A DNA stretch of 64,000 nt from contig NZ_CP014606.1 of NCBI RefSeq assembly GCF_001584725.1, positions 124,001-188,000 on the forward strand. The letters are read 5' to 3'. The notes under the pieces are model-generated. The model made no database searches. It was not told where the DNA came from and saw only the letters and a list, made by a program, of their open reading frames with translations. Source of the stretch: an endosymbiont 'TC1' of Trimyema compressum. GTDB lineage: Bacteria > Bacillota > TC1. The translations under genes and the position numbers were made by a program. Positions 46,898 to 57,131 of the stretch are shown in pieces. Each line of letters opens with the position of its first letter. Positions within the stretch are counted from its first letter, which is position 1.

Positions 46898-48915
46898 TTA
46901 TGCTGCAGATGATTGTCCTAAAAATTGACTGTTTTATAAATTGTAATAGAAGCCACCTTGGGCTAGTAAAGTTTCATGTGTGCCTTGTTCAATTATTGAA
47001 CCTTTATCCATTACTAAAATTAAATCAGCATTTTTATAGTTGAAAGACGGTGAGCAATTACAAAGCTTGTTCTGTCTTTCATTAATTCTCCCATAGCTTG
47101 TTGGACTTGTTGGATAAGTAGCTCAGTTCTAGTATCAACACTACTAGTAGCTTCATCTAAAATTAATATTTTTTGATTAGCTAGGATGGCACGGGCAATT
47201 GTAATTAACTGTTTTTGACCTTGCGATATATTCGTCGCTTCTTCGTTAATTATTGTCTCATAGCCTTTTGCCAATGTTTTAATAAAATGGTCAGCATATG
47301 CTGCTTTAGCGGCATCAATAACATCATCAACAGTCGCTTCTTTACGACCATAAGCAATATTATCTCTGATTGTTCCATTAAATAGCCAAATGTCTTGTAG
47401 TACCATTCCAAAAAGACTGCGAAGACCACTTCTAGTTAAATCCTTAATGTTTTCACCATCAATAGTAATGGCACCACCATTTAATTCGTAGAAACGCATT
47501 AGGAGATTAACTAATGTTGTTTTACCTGCTCCAGTAGGACCTACAATTGCTACTGTTTGTCTTTCCCTCACATCAATGGATAAATCATTCATTAAGATGT
47601 TATCAGGCTCATAACCAAATTTAATATGATCAAAATGAATATTGCCTTTTAATGTATCTACTGGCAATGGTGTAGTTGTTTCTGGAACTTCTTCTTTTTT
47701 TCATCCAGTAATTCAAATACTCTTTCAGCAGCAGCAGTGGATTGTATAGTGTTAAAGATCTAGCTACTTGGGTAATTGGTTGTGTAAAGGAACGTGAGTA
47801 TTGAATAAAGGGTTGAATATTACCCAATAGTTAGTTGTCCCATACTTGCTAAAATACCACCAACAACACAGACAATAACATAGCCTAGGTTACTTACAAA
47901 GTTTAATAGAGGAATAATAATACTTGAAATAAACTGTGATTTCCAACCTGCTGAGTACAGTCTTTCATTAATATCATCAAACTCTTCAATAGAGCGTTTT
48001 TCTTGTCCGAAGATTTTTACTACTTTTTGGCCAGTATACATTTCTTCAACATGGCCGTTCATAGCCCCCCGATTCTTTTTGGTTAGCAATAAATTGTTTT
48101 TGCGAATGTTTCGCAATTTTTGTTGTAATAAAAGCAGCAAGAGGTAATGTGAGAACTGTTACTAATGTTAGTATAGGACTAATTGTTATCATCATAATCA
48201 CAACACCAACTATAGTAACAATTGAGGTGATAATTTGGGTTAAGCTTTGTTGTAATGTAGTACTGATTGTGTCAATATCATTTATTACTCGGCTTAAAAC
48301 TTCCCCATAGGTATGATTATCAAAGTATTTCATAGGTAATTTATCAAGTTTCTGACTGACATCATTACGCATATTAAAGACAGTTTTCTGAGTAATATTA
48401 GTCATAATGAAACCTTGAATATAGGAGAACAATGCACTTAGTAAATAGAGTCCTAATAGTAATAGGAGAATTTGACCAATAGCGCCAAAATCAATAATTG
48501 GTTTTACAGTTAAGTTGAGATTTTCAATATAATCAAGATAATTTGCTGGAATTTTATCTTTAATTTCAGCGGGCATGTTTTTTAAAACAGAAGCCCCTGT
48601 AGTACCTTCTGACAACTGAATTCCAGGTGGTAGTTCTTTATGCACCTGATTATAAATTGTAATGCCAACAACGCCTTTTGCCAAAACATCAGTAGCATTT
48701 CCTAAAATTTTAGGGCCAACAATGGCAAAGACTGTACTGGCTACAGCAAATAAGAATACGACAACAATATGAAATTTATAGCGTCTTAAATAGCCTGTTA
48801 AACGTTTTAAGGTTTGACCAAAGTTTTTGGCTTTTTCAGCAGGTCTCCCTAAAGAAGATCAAGGAGGTCCGCCTTGAGGAATTTTGCTTTTAGATTTTTC
48901 TTTTACTTCACTCAT
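46898..48915 (-). pseudogene. heterodimeric ABC multidrug exporter, second subunit, broken
   Basis: ATG at 48915 overlaps the stop of the first subunit (ATGA). An N-terminal tail (SKSKIPQGGPP, then a TGA, then SSLGRPAEKAKNF) precedes six membrane helices. The nucleotide-binding domain has Walker [12 protein letters not shown]-loop, signature NISQGQKQL, Walker [13 protein letters not shown] and switch His in VIAHRLST. The LmrCD/YheIH type is expected. Breaks: TGA near 48857, frame shifts near 48050-48060, 47825, 47690 and 47030, and TAA 46933-46935 (in GGFYYNL-stop-NSQF, where Tyr is usual). It pairs with the upstream subunit to export lipophilic compounds. Confidence 0.82.
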
Positions 48916-50640
48916 GCTGCTTCCTCCTCTGATAATTGTGACAAGACAATTTCTTTATAAATTTTATTATTTTTATAAAGTTCTTCATGGGTTCCTTTGC
49001 CAACTACTTTACCACTATCTAATACGAGTATTTGGTTAGCATCCATAATATTGCTTACACGTTGAGCTACTAAAATCATAGTCGTATCTTTTATATTTTC
49101 TTTTAATGCTTTTCTCAGTTTGCCATATGTTGTAAAGTCTAAAGCTGAGAAACTATCATCGAAAATAAATATTTCAGGTTTTCTCACTAGAGCTCTGGCA
49201 ATAGCCAAACGTTGTTTTTGACCACCAGATAAGTTTGTACCGCCTTGTGCAATTTCTGTTTCAAAACCTTCTGGCTTTTCATTGGTAAACTCTAAACATT
49301 GTGCTGTTGTTGCAGCAGCTTCTAGTTCTGCATCTGTAGCGTTTTCTTTGCCATAGAGAATATTTTCTGCAATTGTGCCTGAAAAAAGAACGGTTTGTTG
49401 GGGTACCATACCTATTTTATGTCTTAAAGTTTCCATATCCATATCGGTTATTGATACACCATCAATTAGAATTTCACATTCTTCTATATCGTAAAAACGT
49501 GGAATTAAATCAATTAAAGTAGTTTTACCAGAACCTGTACCACCGATAATAGCTCTTGTTTCACCGGGCTTAGCAGTAAATGTTATATTTTTTAGAACTG
49601 GTTCTTCTGCACCTTTGTGTCGAAAAGTAACATTTTTAAATTCAAGAATACCATTTAGTGTTTTAAATTTAGTTACTGGTTTTTCTGTAATTTTAATAGT
49701 GCTTTGAGAATTTAGTACTTTATTAATTCTCTTTGCAGACACTTGAGCTCTTGGTAAAAGGAAGAAAATCATGGAAAACATTAAAACAGAAAACATAATT
49801 TGCATTGCATATTGGATAAAGGCCATTAATGAACCAATTTCCATAGTTGTTGCTTCTACTTGAAATCCTCCAAACCAGACAATGGCAATTGTACTGATAT
49901 TCATAACTAGCATCATTGCTGGAAAGAGAATAGCCATAATCAAATTAATTCTCAGAGAAGTGTTTGTTAAACTTTTATTAGCTTTTTTAAAGCGTTTCTT
50001 TTCATCATCAGAACGATTAAATGCTCGAATAACTCTCATACTTGTTAAAAATTCCCTTAAAACTAAATTGAGTTTATCTAGCTTTTTTTGATTTTTCTTA
50101 AATAGTGGAACAATTAGTACTAGCATAAAGGCCATAATAACAACAATAATAGCAACGATAACAACAATAATCCAAGATAGTTTTGGTGTTTGAGATACAG
50201 CCATAATTATTCCTCCAATCATCATGATTGGGGCCCCTATCATCATTCTATACATAATGATAAATTGTTGTAATTGAGTAATATCATTAGTGGTTCTAGT
50301 AATAAGGGATGCTGTGCCAATTTTATTCATTTCATCATTTGAATAATAGGTTACTTTTTCAAATACGGATTTACGAACATTTTTTTGCCAATCCTGAACC
50401 AACTCGAGCTAACAAATAGCTGGCCAAGATTGTGGCTGTAGCACTTAATAAAGTAACTAGAAGCATAATACCTCCTGTTTTCCAAATAGCAGTGGTATCA
50501 TTTTTTAGAACACCATTATCAATAATTTGTGACATTAATTTAGGTAGATTTAAATCGAACATAGTTTGTGCAAAAATAAAGATAATTGCTAAAATAACAG
50601 CAATCCAATATTTTTCTAAATAACGTAAAATTTTTGTCAA
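48912..50640 (-). pseudogene. heterodimeric ABC multidrug exporter, first subunit, one frameshift
   Basis: Starts at TTG 50640 behind AAGGAG. The first 90 codons give two membrane helices; the frame shifts at about 50390 (VGSGLAK then NVRKSVFEKV), after which 496 codons run cleanly to TGA 48912. The nucleotide-binding domain has Walker A IGGTGSGKTT, signature LSGGQKQRLAIARAL and Walker B IFIFDDSFSALD, where the catalytic Glu is Asp. This identifies the degenerate-site subunit of a heterodimer. The single break is at an insertion/deletion near CATTTTTTTGCC, a T7 run, so sequencing error is quite possible here. Confidence 0.85.
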
Positions 50641-50641
50641 A

Positions 50642-51104
50642 TTAGTGGCTCCTTTCTTCTGAGGTATATAACATAATATCCTTTAAGGTCTCAACAAATG
50701 ATTCCATTTTTTCAACACCTATGTAATCAACAAGACCTGTTAAATGCTTCAGCATATGGGTTTGGTGATTTTTTAAAAATAAATCACCTTTTTAGATAAT
50801 TTAATGTAGATAGAACGTCTATCCTTTTTATTAATTGTTTTGGTAATAAAATCATTTTCCTCTAAACCATTAATAAGCTGGGTAATAGAGGATGATGTAA
50901 CATTCATAATTTTATCCATATGAGAGACTTTTACACCTTTAGGGTGCTTTTTTTGTTTCTCCCCATAAGACACACATGTAGAAAAGTCAATTGGGCAGGG
51001 CTTAAACACTCTTTTGAAGTATCTTTTGGCATATAATGTTTATGTTGCTTAAAATGGCGGATAACATTGATTAATTCAAGGGCCATTTTTTCTTTTTCAT
51101 CCAT
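50642..51104 (-). pseudogene. MarR-family regulator of the ABC exporter operon, frameshifted
   Basis: ATG at 51104 behind AGGAGGTG. A winged helix-turn-helix repressor: LSPAQLTFLHVCLMG, then VKVSHMDKIMNVTSSSITQLINGLEENDFITKTINKKDRRSIYIKLSKKG, the DNA-binding helix and the wing with the conserved DRR. Indels lie near 50970 and 50775. The last codons overlap the exporter start region, so it is the first gene of a MarR-ABC-ABC operon, an arrangement usually auto-repressed and relieved by the exported drug. Confidence 0.82.
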
Positions 51105-51447
51105 TGGAATTCAACACCTCCTTATTTAGTTAACTTGCTTAATTAATTAGCTGCTTAACTATTATATATAGATTGATTTTTTGTCAATAAAAAAAGGAGA
51201 ATTTTATTCTCCTTTTTAATAAAATATTATTTTTTGCAGAAAGAATGGGAACCACTGAGGCTAGAAATAGTGATTCCCTGAATAGACAATTTATCTTTAC
51301 CCTCTAAAGTATATACAATTTAATAGGTGTTTTCAATGGACAAAAGACCTTTATAGAAACATTTGATAATCCTTCGTTTAATATAAAATTATCAGTATTG
51401 CAATTGTTATAGACATGGAATACACTTAAGTAAGGAGGGCTATTACA
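51105..51447. other. intergenic region with a terminator and a small reverse-strand relic
   Basis: TTAACTTGCTTAATTAATTAGCTGCTTAACTA at about 51127-51159 contains dyad elements that could be the MarR operator. A hairpin AAAAAGGAGAAT/ATTCTCCTTTTT lies at 51191-51217. Behind it on the reverse strand a short frame ends ISSLSGSHSFCKK (about 51235-51330), perhaps the tail of a lost gene; I do not recognise it. Confidence 0.4.
51191..51221. terminator. intrinsic terminator
   Basis: A 12-bp stem (51191-51202 with 51206-51217) with A/T runs on both sides, so usable in either direction. Confidence 0.75.
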
Positions 51448-52148
51448 GTGACAAAAAAGAAAAAAATAGGGATTTGGATTAGCCTAATTATAATAGTAGT
51501 TATTCTATTTAGTGTCTTAACAGCTACAGGTGGTTTTGATTTATTAAAAGATGTAGAATCACTTCAAATTTGGATAGCTAGTTTTGGTAGTATAAGTTAT
51601 TTAGTCTATATTGGTATCTTTGTATTAGGTGCTGTTTTTTATTGTCTGCAAGTGTCTTCACAATAGTAGGAGGGTTATTTTTGGTTCAATTAAGGGAACC
51701 CTATTTGCTCTTATAGGGGCCACGCTATTAGTACAGCATTAAGTTTTCTGATTAGCCGCTATTTGGCTAGAGATTTTATTGTTAAGAAATTTCAGCATAA
51801 GAAGGTCTTTGAGACTATGGAAACAGGGATTGCTAAAAATGGTGTTGAGTTTGTCTTAATTACTCGCTTAATTCCAATTTTTCCTCACAATATTCAAGGG
51901 TATGCCTATGGCTTAACAAACATATCTTTTATTAAATTTACTGTTGTTTCTGCATTTGCTATGTTACCAGGGGCTTTTTATATGCTTATTTTGCTGGGGA
52001 GTTAGTGCGAACGGGGGTTACGCCTTTTTTTATTGGTCAGTTAATAATTGCTAGTCTTTTATTTTATATTCTTTTTAGAGTTGTTAAGAAAATAGCAAAA
52101 ATGAAAGGTATTTCTGTTGAGGAGTTAAGTGAAGAAAATAACGAATAG
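51448..52148 (+). pseudogene. TVP38/TMEM64 (DedA-like, VTT domain) membrane protein, frameshifted
   Basis: GTG 51448 after AAGGAGGG. It encodes an N-terminal helix (ISLIIIVVILFSVL), then the VTT core: FTIVGGLFFGSIKGTLFALIGAT, ARDFIVKKFQHKKVF, VLITRLIPIFPHNIQGYAYGLTNISFIKFTVVSA. The last is the conserved R-x3-P-x-P re-entrant motif region. The family is implicated in lipid scrambling and membrane homeostasis. Frames change near 51645, 51685, 51725 and 52005. Its end overlaps the following Fe-S gene by 20 bases, as also seen in other anaerobes where such pairs may work together. Confidence 0.8.
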
Positions 52149-53236
52149 AGTTTTGTATAATGAAAATATAAAGAAGCAAATTAAGGAGATTAAAACAGCC
52201 TGTACAGGTTGTCGAAGTTGCTTTAAAGTATTGTCCTATGCTTGCAAATTTTGGCAGGAATCCAATTGACATTGTTGAAAAACTGGAAGTTGAATTGAAT
52301 TTTGATTTAGTCTATAGTTGTCTTTTATGTGGTTCATGTAAAGTTGCTTGTCCTTTAAATTTACCTATTCCAGAACTTTTAAATGAACTAAGAATTGAGA
52401 TTGCGAATACTAATAAGGGCAAGGCAAACTCAAAAGGTCGTTTAGGAGTTGTGGCTTTTCAGACTTAGGTATCAAGCCCTATATTTAGAGGAAAGCAGGT
52501 TAAAAAATATGAGTAATATTGGTTTTATGGCTGGTTGTAACCTAAGTGCTTATAGTCCTTATGATGTAGAACAAGTTTTAATTTTTCTTAGCACCCTACA
52601 TGGAGGCAAGTTAAGAGGCATTAGTAATTGTTGTGGCAAGCCAACATTAATGTTAGGTGAAATGGAGCATTTTAGAAAAAATATGATTTGCCGGAAAATG
52701 ATTTTAGTTATTATAATCTAGAAACTGTTATAAAACCATTAGCAATCACTCTAATATACAGGTTGTCTCTCTCTGGCATGTATTGGCTGAGCGCCTGAAA
52801 ATAGAAAAAGATAGTCTGGTTAAGGATGCAGTAGTCTCTATTCAAGATTCTTATTCTGTTAGAAATGTTCCTTTAATTCATAATAGTGTTAGAAAGCTAT
52901 TAATAAAAAAAGGCTACTCTATTAAAGAGTCAAAATATTGTAAAGAGAAAACTCTATACTGTGGTATGGGAGGCATGGTTGGTATGCTGAGACCCTCAAT
53001 TAGCAATAAAGCATTAGAAATGGCAACAGCAGCAATGCCAGCTAATGAAGTCATTAGCTACTGTGGTGGCTGTCATTCCATGTTTTTAAGGACTGAAAAA
53101 AGCCACTTATCTTTTAGATCTTATATTTGAGAATAAGTCTAAAAGAGAGAAACCCTTATCATTAATTGAAAGTTATAAAAATCGTTTTAAAACAAAACAA
53201 ATTATAGATAATTTTAATAAAAAACAGATTAAATAA
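52129..53236 (+). pseudogene. 4Fe-4S / CCG-domain protein (HdrB/GlpC-like), frameshifted
   Basis: GTG 52129 after GAGGAG. Two ferredoxin-type clusters: CTGCRSCFKYCP across an indel near 52225 and CLLCGSCKVACP at 52320-52355. Then two cysteine-rich (CCG) domains: GCNLSAYSP...NCCGKPTLMLGE, and CGMGGMVG...SYCGGCHSMF. This layout, short ferredoxin plus CCG domains without a flavin domain, matches HdrD/HdrB-like and glycolate-oxidase GlpC-type subunits that move electrons in the cytosol. The partner dehydrogenase is not nearby. Breaks lie near 52225, 52465, 52690 and 53095. Confidence 0.75.
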
Positions 53237-53289
53237 TTCAGAGGAATTGACAAAGTGTCTTTTTATTCTTATATTATTAAAGGAACTAA

Positions 53290-53445
53290 ATAAGTCGGTA
53301 GGTGAGGTTACCGCATAGATAAGGATCGTTGCCGCGGAGTAGTGGAGACACTATGAGTTGGTTAGCAGGCTATGTCGATTCAAGGTATAATCTAATACAA
53401 TTTCATTGCTCTGCGAAGCTTAAGCTTGAACGGTGGTATACATTT
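53290..53445 (+). ncRNA. M-box (ykoK leader) magnesium riboswitch
   Basis: The 5' core GGTAGGTGAGGTTACC (about 53297-53312) matches the M-box signature GUUAGGUGAGGCU. Next come GTTGCCGC, GTGGAGACAC (hairpin), GTTGGTTAGCAGG, TGTCGATTCAAGGT and the 3' CTGCGAAGCTTAAGCTTGAACG, equivalent to the M-box 3' segment UGCUAAAGCUC-ACG. High Mg2+ folds the aptamer and lets the terminator form. It lies 36-40 bases ahead of the terminator at 53481, then a broken IS. Identification is by recalled consensus and not by covariance search. Confidence 0.75.
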
Positions 53446-53480
53446 TAATTGAATAGAGTGTATTAATTTGTGGAGAATAT

Positions 53481-53524
53481 AAACTTCTAGCCATTGTTTT
53501 GCTTTGGTTGGAAGTTTTTTTATT
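53481..53524 (+). terminator. riboswitch-controlled terminator
   Basis: A 13-bp stem with G-U pairs (53481-53493 with 53505-53517), loop of 11, followed by T4-A-T3. Expected to form when the M-box is Mg2+-bound. Confidence 0.82.
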
Positions 53525-53543
53525 TGCCATTCTTATTTAGATT

Positions 53544-53784
53544 AATTTTGATTTAGGTAGTTAGGGCAATCAAAATTGGGAATAGACCTCGGATGAATAA
53601 ACCGAAGTTTGATAGTAGGCATTTTAGGAAGATTCATGTCAGTCATCAGGCGGCTCGCTCTACCAATACTGATGTTGATGCCATAGTCATAGGAAAGAAG
53701 AGCCTTAATCTTAGATGGGCCAATACGTCTCTTAGTAAGATGACAAATCTCCGAGAATAAGCTGACGGAGTTTTTAATTCTCAA
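53544..53784 (-). pseudogene. IS3-family OrfB fragment, copy 3
   Basis: Reads RIKNSVSLFSEICHLTKRR and onward to PNYLNQN and then leaves the IS. The catalytic Asp, Asp and Glu are all missing. Confidence 0.85.
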
Positions 53785-53961
53785 TAGTTCTAGGAGAAAG
53801 TTTTTCCGAAAAGTATTTGTAATAGGAGCTGCGGTTCACTTTAAGGACATGACAAAGAAAAGAGATAGCGTGCTGAAAACGAAGGGTATGAACAGCCATT
53901 AATCTTTGTCTGAGTGAGGCGTGAATATGGCAATTGCTTTTTTTAAAATGATATTTTCCTC

Positions 53962-54180
53962 CTAGAGTCGAGCATTACGCTTTTGAAGATCCTTAATCTG
54001 CTTAGCGGTTAGAATAGTATCATCATCAATTCTAACCTGAGAATAAAGTTTAATCCACTTGTGTAAAGCAGACATGGAGACACCATATTCTTTAGAAAGT
54101 TGGGATTGAGTTTTACCGTTTTGGTGTAAATTAACAATACTTTTTTTAAATTCTTCATCGTATTTCTTGTAATTATTCAT
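53962..54180 (-). CDS. IS3-family OrfA, copy 3
   Basis: 72 codons, identical in sequence to copy 2 orfA, ending at the same TAG after QKRNARL. Confidence 0.85.
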   Translation of the reverse strand: MNNYKKYDEEFKKSIVNLHQNGKTQSQLSKEYGVSMSALHKWIKLYSQVRIDDDTILTAKQIKDLQKRNARL

Positions 54181-54285
54181 AATTTTATCCTTTCTTATGT
54201 GTCTACTTATTTAAAACATGTTTCACTTTTTCCTGTCTACTTTTTTAGTATATGTCCAAAAAATAAAAAGGAGGGTGAATTTATA

Positions 54286-54615
54286 ATGGACTATACTAAA
54301 GTATTGGCGGTTGATGCTATTGCAAATGACAGTAAAAGAATTGTTGTTGTAAATGACAATAAAATGCTATTAGCTAGAGTGGAGGATCAGTATTATGCCA
54401 TTGATAATGTTTGTCCTCATATGGACGGATCCTTAGGAGATGGGATTCTAAAAGGCTATGTGATCACTTGTCCAAAACATGGCAGTCAATTTGATATTAG
54501 AGATGGAAAAGTTGTTAAGAGAGGTAAGATTGCATTTGTTAAAGTAAAAGTAGATAATTGCAAGACTTATGAAGTCAAAATAGAGGGAAAAGACGTATTC
54601 ATTGGAATTGAATAA
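54286..54615 (+). CDS. Rieske-type [2Fe-2S] ferredoxin
   Basis: 109 residues, start ATG 54286 after AAGGAGGGTG. Rieske cluster motifs CPHMDG at residues about 47-52 and CPKHGSQF about 65-72 (C-x-H ... C-x2-H) bind the 2Fe-2S centre. It has the length of stand-alone soluble Rieske ferredoxins (as in bacterial dioxygenase systems or NirD-like small proteins). It begins 28 bases beyond the IS end and is followed by the ATPase gene; whether the two are functionally linked is unclear. The M-box upstream may have controlled this unit before the IS inserted. Confidence 0.9.
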   Translation: MDYTKVLAVDAIANDSKRIVVVNDNKMLLARVEDQYYAIDNVCPHMDGSLGDGILKGYVITCPKHGSQFDIRDGKVVKRGKIAFVKVKVDNCKTYEVKIEGKDVFIGIE

Positions 54616-54661
54616 TGCTATAATTAAGGGGATAAGAGAGTAAGAAGAGGGGATATAATCA

Positions 54662-57058
54662 TTGAGTTTTAAACAGGATGAGGCATTAGCAAAAACTCAT
54701 TTGGAGAAACAAAGTGCGTTGGTTGATGCTGGGCTTACAAATGAAGAAGTAGCAATTAGAGAAGAACGGGGAGAGGTCAATCGGATTCTTAAGGCACCTA
54801 CAAGAACGTTGTGGGATATCTTTAGAACTAACCTATTCACTTTTTTTAATGGCTTAAATATTGTTTTAGTTGTATTAGTACTAATTGCTGGAGAACCAAG
54901 AAATGCCTTATTTATTATAATTGTAATTGCCAATATATTAATTGGTATTATTCAAGAGTATAGAGCGAAAAAAACAATTGAAAAAATGTCTCTTTTAAAA
55001 AATGAACAAGTTCATGTGCTTAGAGAAGGCAAGGAAGAAGTTATTCCAATTGATGATGTAGTCATAGACGATTTGGTTATGCTTATTCCTGGCATGCAAC
55101 TGCCAGCAGATGTGATTATTGTTGAAGCTTTTGGATTAGAAATTGATGAGTCTTTATTAACAGGAGAATCAGACTCAATTGAAAAACAAGTAGAGGATTG
55201 TGGCTATTCAGGTAGCTTTGTTGTAGCCGGAACAGGAAAAGCGCAAGTTCTTAGAGTGGGAAAAGAAACCTATATTAACCAGTTGAGTCATGAGGCAAAA
55301 CGTTTTAAAATTGTTCATTCAGAATTGCGTGATTCTATTGATAAAATAATTAAATTTTTAACTTTAATTATTTTTCCTGTGGCATTATTATTGTTTATTA
55401 GTCAATTCTTTATTATTAAGCAAACTTGGAATGAAGCTATTCTTAAAACTGTTGCAGGTATTATAGGTATGATTCCAGAAGGCTTAGTTCTTTTAACAAG
55501 TGTTGCTTTTGCAGTAGGTATTATTTGTTTAGCTACGCACCGAACTCTTGTTCAAGAACTACCAGCAATTGAAAGTTTAGCTAGAGTTGATGTTCTCTGT
55601 TTAGATAAAACAGGAACTTTAACAGAAGGTTCGTTAGATGTAGCAAAAGTAATTACACTTGATGAGTCTTTTCAAAAGTTAAATATGGCATTAGCCACTT
55701 ATGCGTATATGAGCAAAGATAAAAATGAAACATCCCAAGCATTAATTGATTACTATAAAAATGAGGTGCAATTGCTTTGGAAAATTACCGATAGAATACC
55801 ATTTTCATCAACACGAAAATGGGCTTCTATGACTGTTGATGATGGTATGACTTATATTATGGGGGCGCCTGATATTTTAATAGAAGATAAAGCACTCTTA
55901 GATAAAGTAGAAATTTTTGCAAAACAAGGGTATCGTGTTCTTTGTTTTGCAATAACTAAGGAAACTGTAACTAAAAATAAACATCCTAGAGGCTTAGTTA
56001 TTGAAACTTTAATATTGCTACAAGATAGAATTAGAGAAGAAGCAAAAGCTACTTTAGATTATTTTAAAAAACAGGATGTAACACTTAAAATAATTTCTGG
56101 TGATAATCCAACAACTGTTGCAACTGTTGCTAGACGAGTAGGGATTCATGACCATGAAAACTACATTGATTCTAGAACTTTGCCTGAAGACCCAAAAGAC
56201 TTAGAAGCAATTATGGAAAACAATACAGTTTTTGGGAGGGTTACACCTCAACAGAAAAAAGAAATGGTTCAAGCGTTGCAAAGAAGAGGTCATATAGTTG
56301 GTATGACTGGTGACGGCGTTAATGATGTTTTAGCTTTGAAAGAGGCTGACTGCGGTATTGCCATGGCTTCTGGAAGTGAAGCATCAAGGGCTGTTGCTCA
56401 ATTAGTGCTCCTCGATTCAAATTTTGCAGCTTTACCTGTAGCTGTAACCCAAGGAAGAAGGGTTATTAATAATATTCAAAGGGTTGCAAGCTTATTTTTA
56501 GTGAAATCGGTTTATAGTATTATTTTGTCAGTATTTGTTACAATTTTTGGATTTGCGTATCCTTTTACACCGATTCAAATTTCATTAATAAGCACATTGG
56601 CTGTTGGGATACCAGCATTTTTCTTAGCGTTAGAACCAAATCAAGAACGGATTTCTGGTAGTTTCTTTTCAAAGATTCTATCAATAGCTATACCTGGAGG
56701 GATAACGGTATCCTTTAGTTTGTTATCCATTAACTTTTTGAATATGGTGACACACTTAAATTTTTCACCACCAGAAATGGCAACAATGCTTGTACTTGCA
56801 ACGGGATTAATCCAATTATTTGTATTGGCTAAGATTAGTAAACCGCTAAATATTTGGCGGATTGTATTAATTGGTACAATGTCTTTACTGTTTGTAGCTT
56901 GCTTCTTTATACCGGCTACAATTAGTTTCTTTGGCTTAGCTCGTTTAACATGGTTTCTTGCTTTTGTAGCTGTTTTATTTACTTTAACAGCTTCTTTATT
57001 AGTTATTGTAGGTGAGAAAATATTAAAAAGAGTATTTAAAAAAGACAATAGGGTATAA
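54662..57058 (+). CDS. P-type cation-transporting ATPase (CtpE-like)
   Basis: 798 residues, intact, TTG start 54662 behind AGAAGAGGGG. All P-type landmarks are present: LTGESD (actuator), DKTGTLTEG with the phosphorylated Asp near residue 318, and TGDGVNDVLALKEADCGIAMASGSEA. The PEGLVLLTSVAFAVG stretch in the fourth helix lacks the CPC of heavy-metal pumps. Eight or more membrane segments are visible, and the closest group by memory is CtpE-type (Ca2+ or other divalent cations), with Mg2+ plausible given the M-box located about 1.2 kb upstream. It is the only long intact transporter here. Confidence 0.85.
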   Translation: MSFKQDEALAKTHLEKQSALVDAGLTNEEVAIREERGEVNRILKAPTRTLWDIFRTNLFTFFNGLNIVLVVLVLIAGEPRNALFIIIVIANILIGIIQEYRAKKTIEKMSLLKNEQVHVLREGKEEVIPIDDVVIDDLVMLIPGMQLPADVIIVEAFGLEIDESLLTGESDSIEKQVEDCGYSGSFVVAGTGKAQVLRVGKETYINQLSHEAKRFKIVHSELRDSIDKIIKFLTLIIFPVALLLFISQFFIIKQTWNEAILKTVAGIIGMIPEGLVLLTSVAFAVGIICLATHRTLVQELPAIESLARVDVLCLDKTGTLTEGSLDVAKVITLDESFQKLNMALATYAYMSKDKNETSQALIDYYKNEVQLLWKITDRIPFSSTRKWASMTVDDGMTYIMGAPDILIEDKALLDKVEIFAKQGYRVLCFAITKETVTKNKHPRGLVIETLILLQDRIREEAKATLDYFKKQDVTLKIISGDNPTTVATVARRVGIHDHENYIDSRTLPEDPKDLEAIMENNTVFGRVTPQQKKEMVQALQRRGHIVGMTGDGVNDVLALKEADCGIAMASGSEASRAVAQLVLLDSNFAALPVAVTQGRRVINNIQRVASLFLVKSVYSIILSVFVTIFGFAYPFTPIQISLISTLAVGIPAFFLALEPNQERISGSFFSKILSIAIPGGITVSFSLLSINFLNMVTHLNFSPPEMATMLVLATGLIQLFVLAKISKPLNIWRIVLIGTMSLLFVACFFIPATISFFGLARLTWFLAFVAVLFTLTASLLVIVGEKILKRVFKKDNRV

Positions 57059-57131
57059 GATAAGTGTTGGTTTTTGTTAGTTTGGTATTAAGATGTTTTA
57101 AAGCTAGAATTTATTTGGGAGATTTGTCAAG

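Larger units (their letters stand above)
53544..54258 (-). mobile_element. IS3-family insertion sequence, copy 3 (left end missing)
   Basis: 715 bp matching the right-hand part of copy 2 (14953-15667), ending in the same TGTCCA. The left part with the inverted repeat and all of the catalytic domain is missing: the boundary falls at AATTTTGATTTAGG, inside orfB just after NYLNQN. This is within 10 bp of one edge of the deletion in copy 1. It carries orfA and the first third of orfB. It separates the M-box from the Rieske/P-type ATPase genes. Confidence 0.88.

Noticed and set aside
10379-54258. IS copies as a classical composite transposon with cargo
   Set aside because: The segment between copies 1 and 2 is core chromosome (ctpA-uvrB) cut at both edges, with no target duplication. 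Recombination between IS copies fits better than transposition of a composite element.
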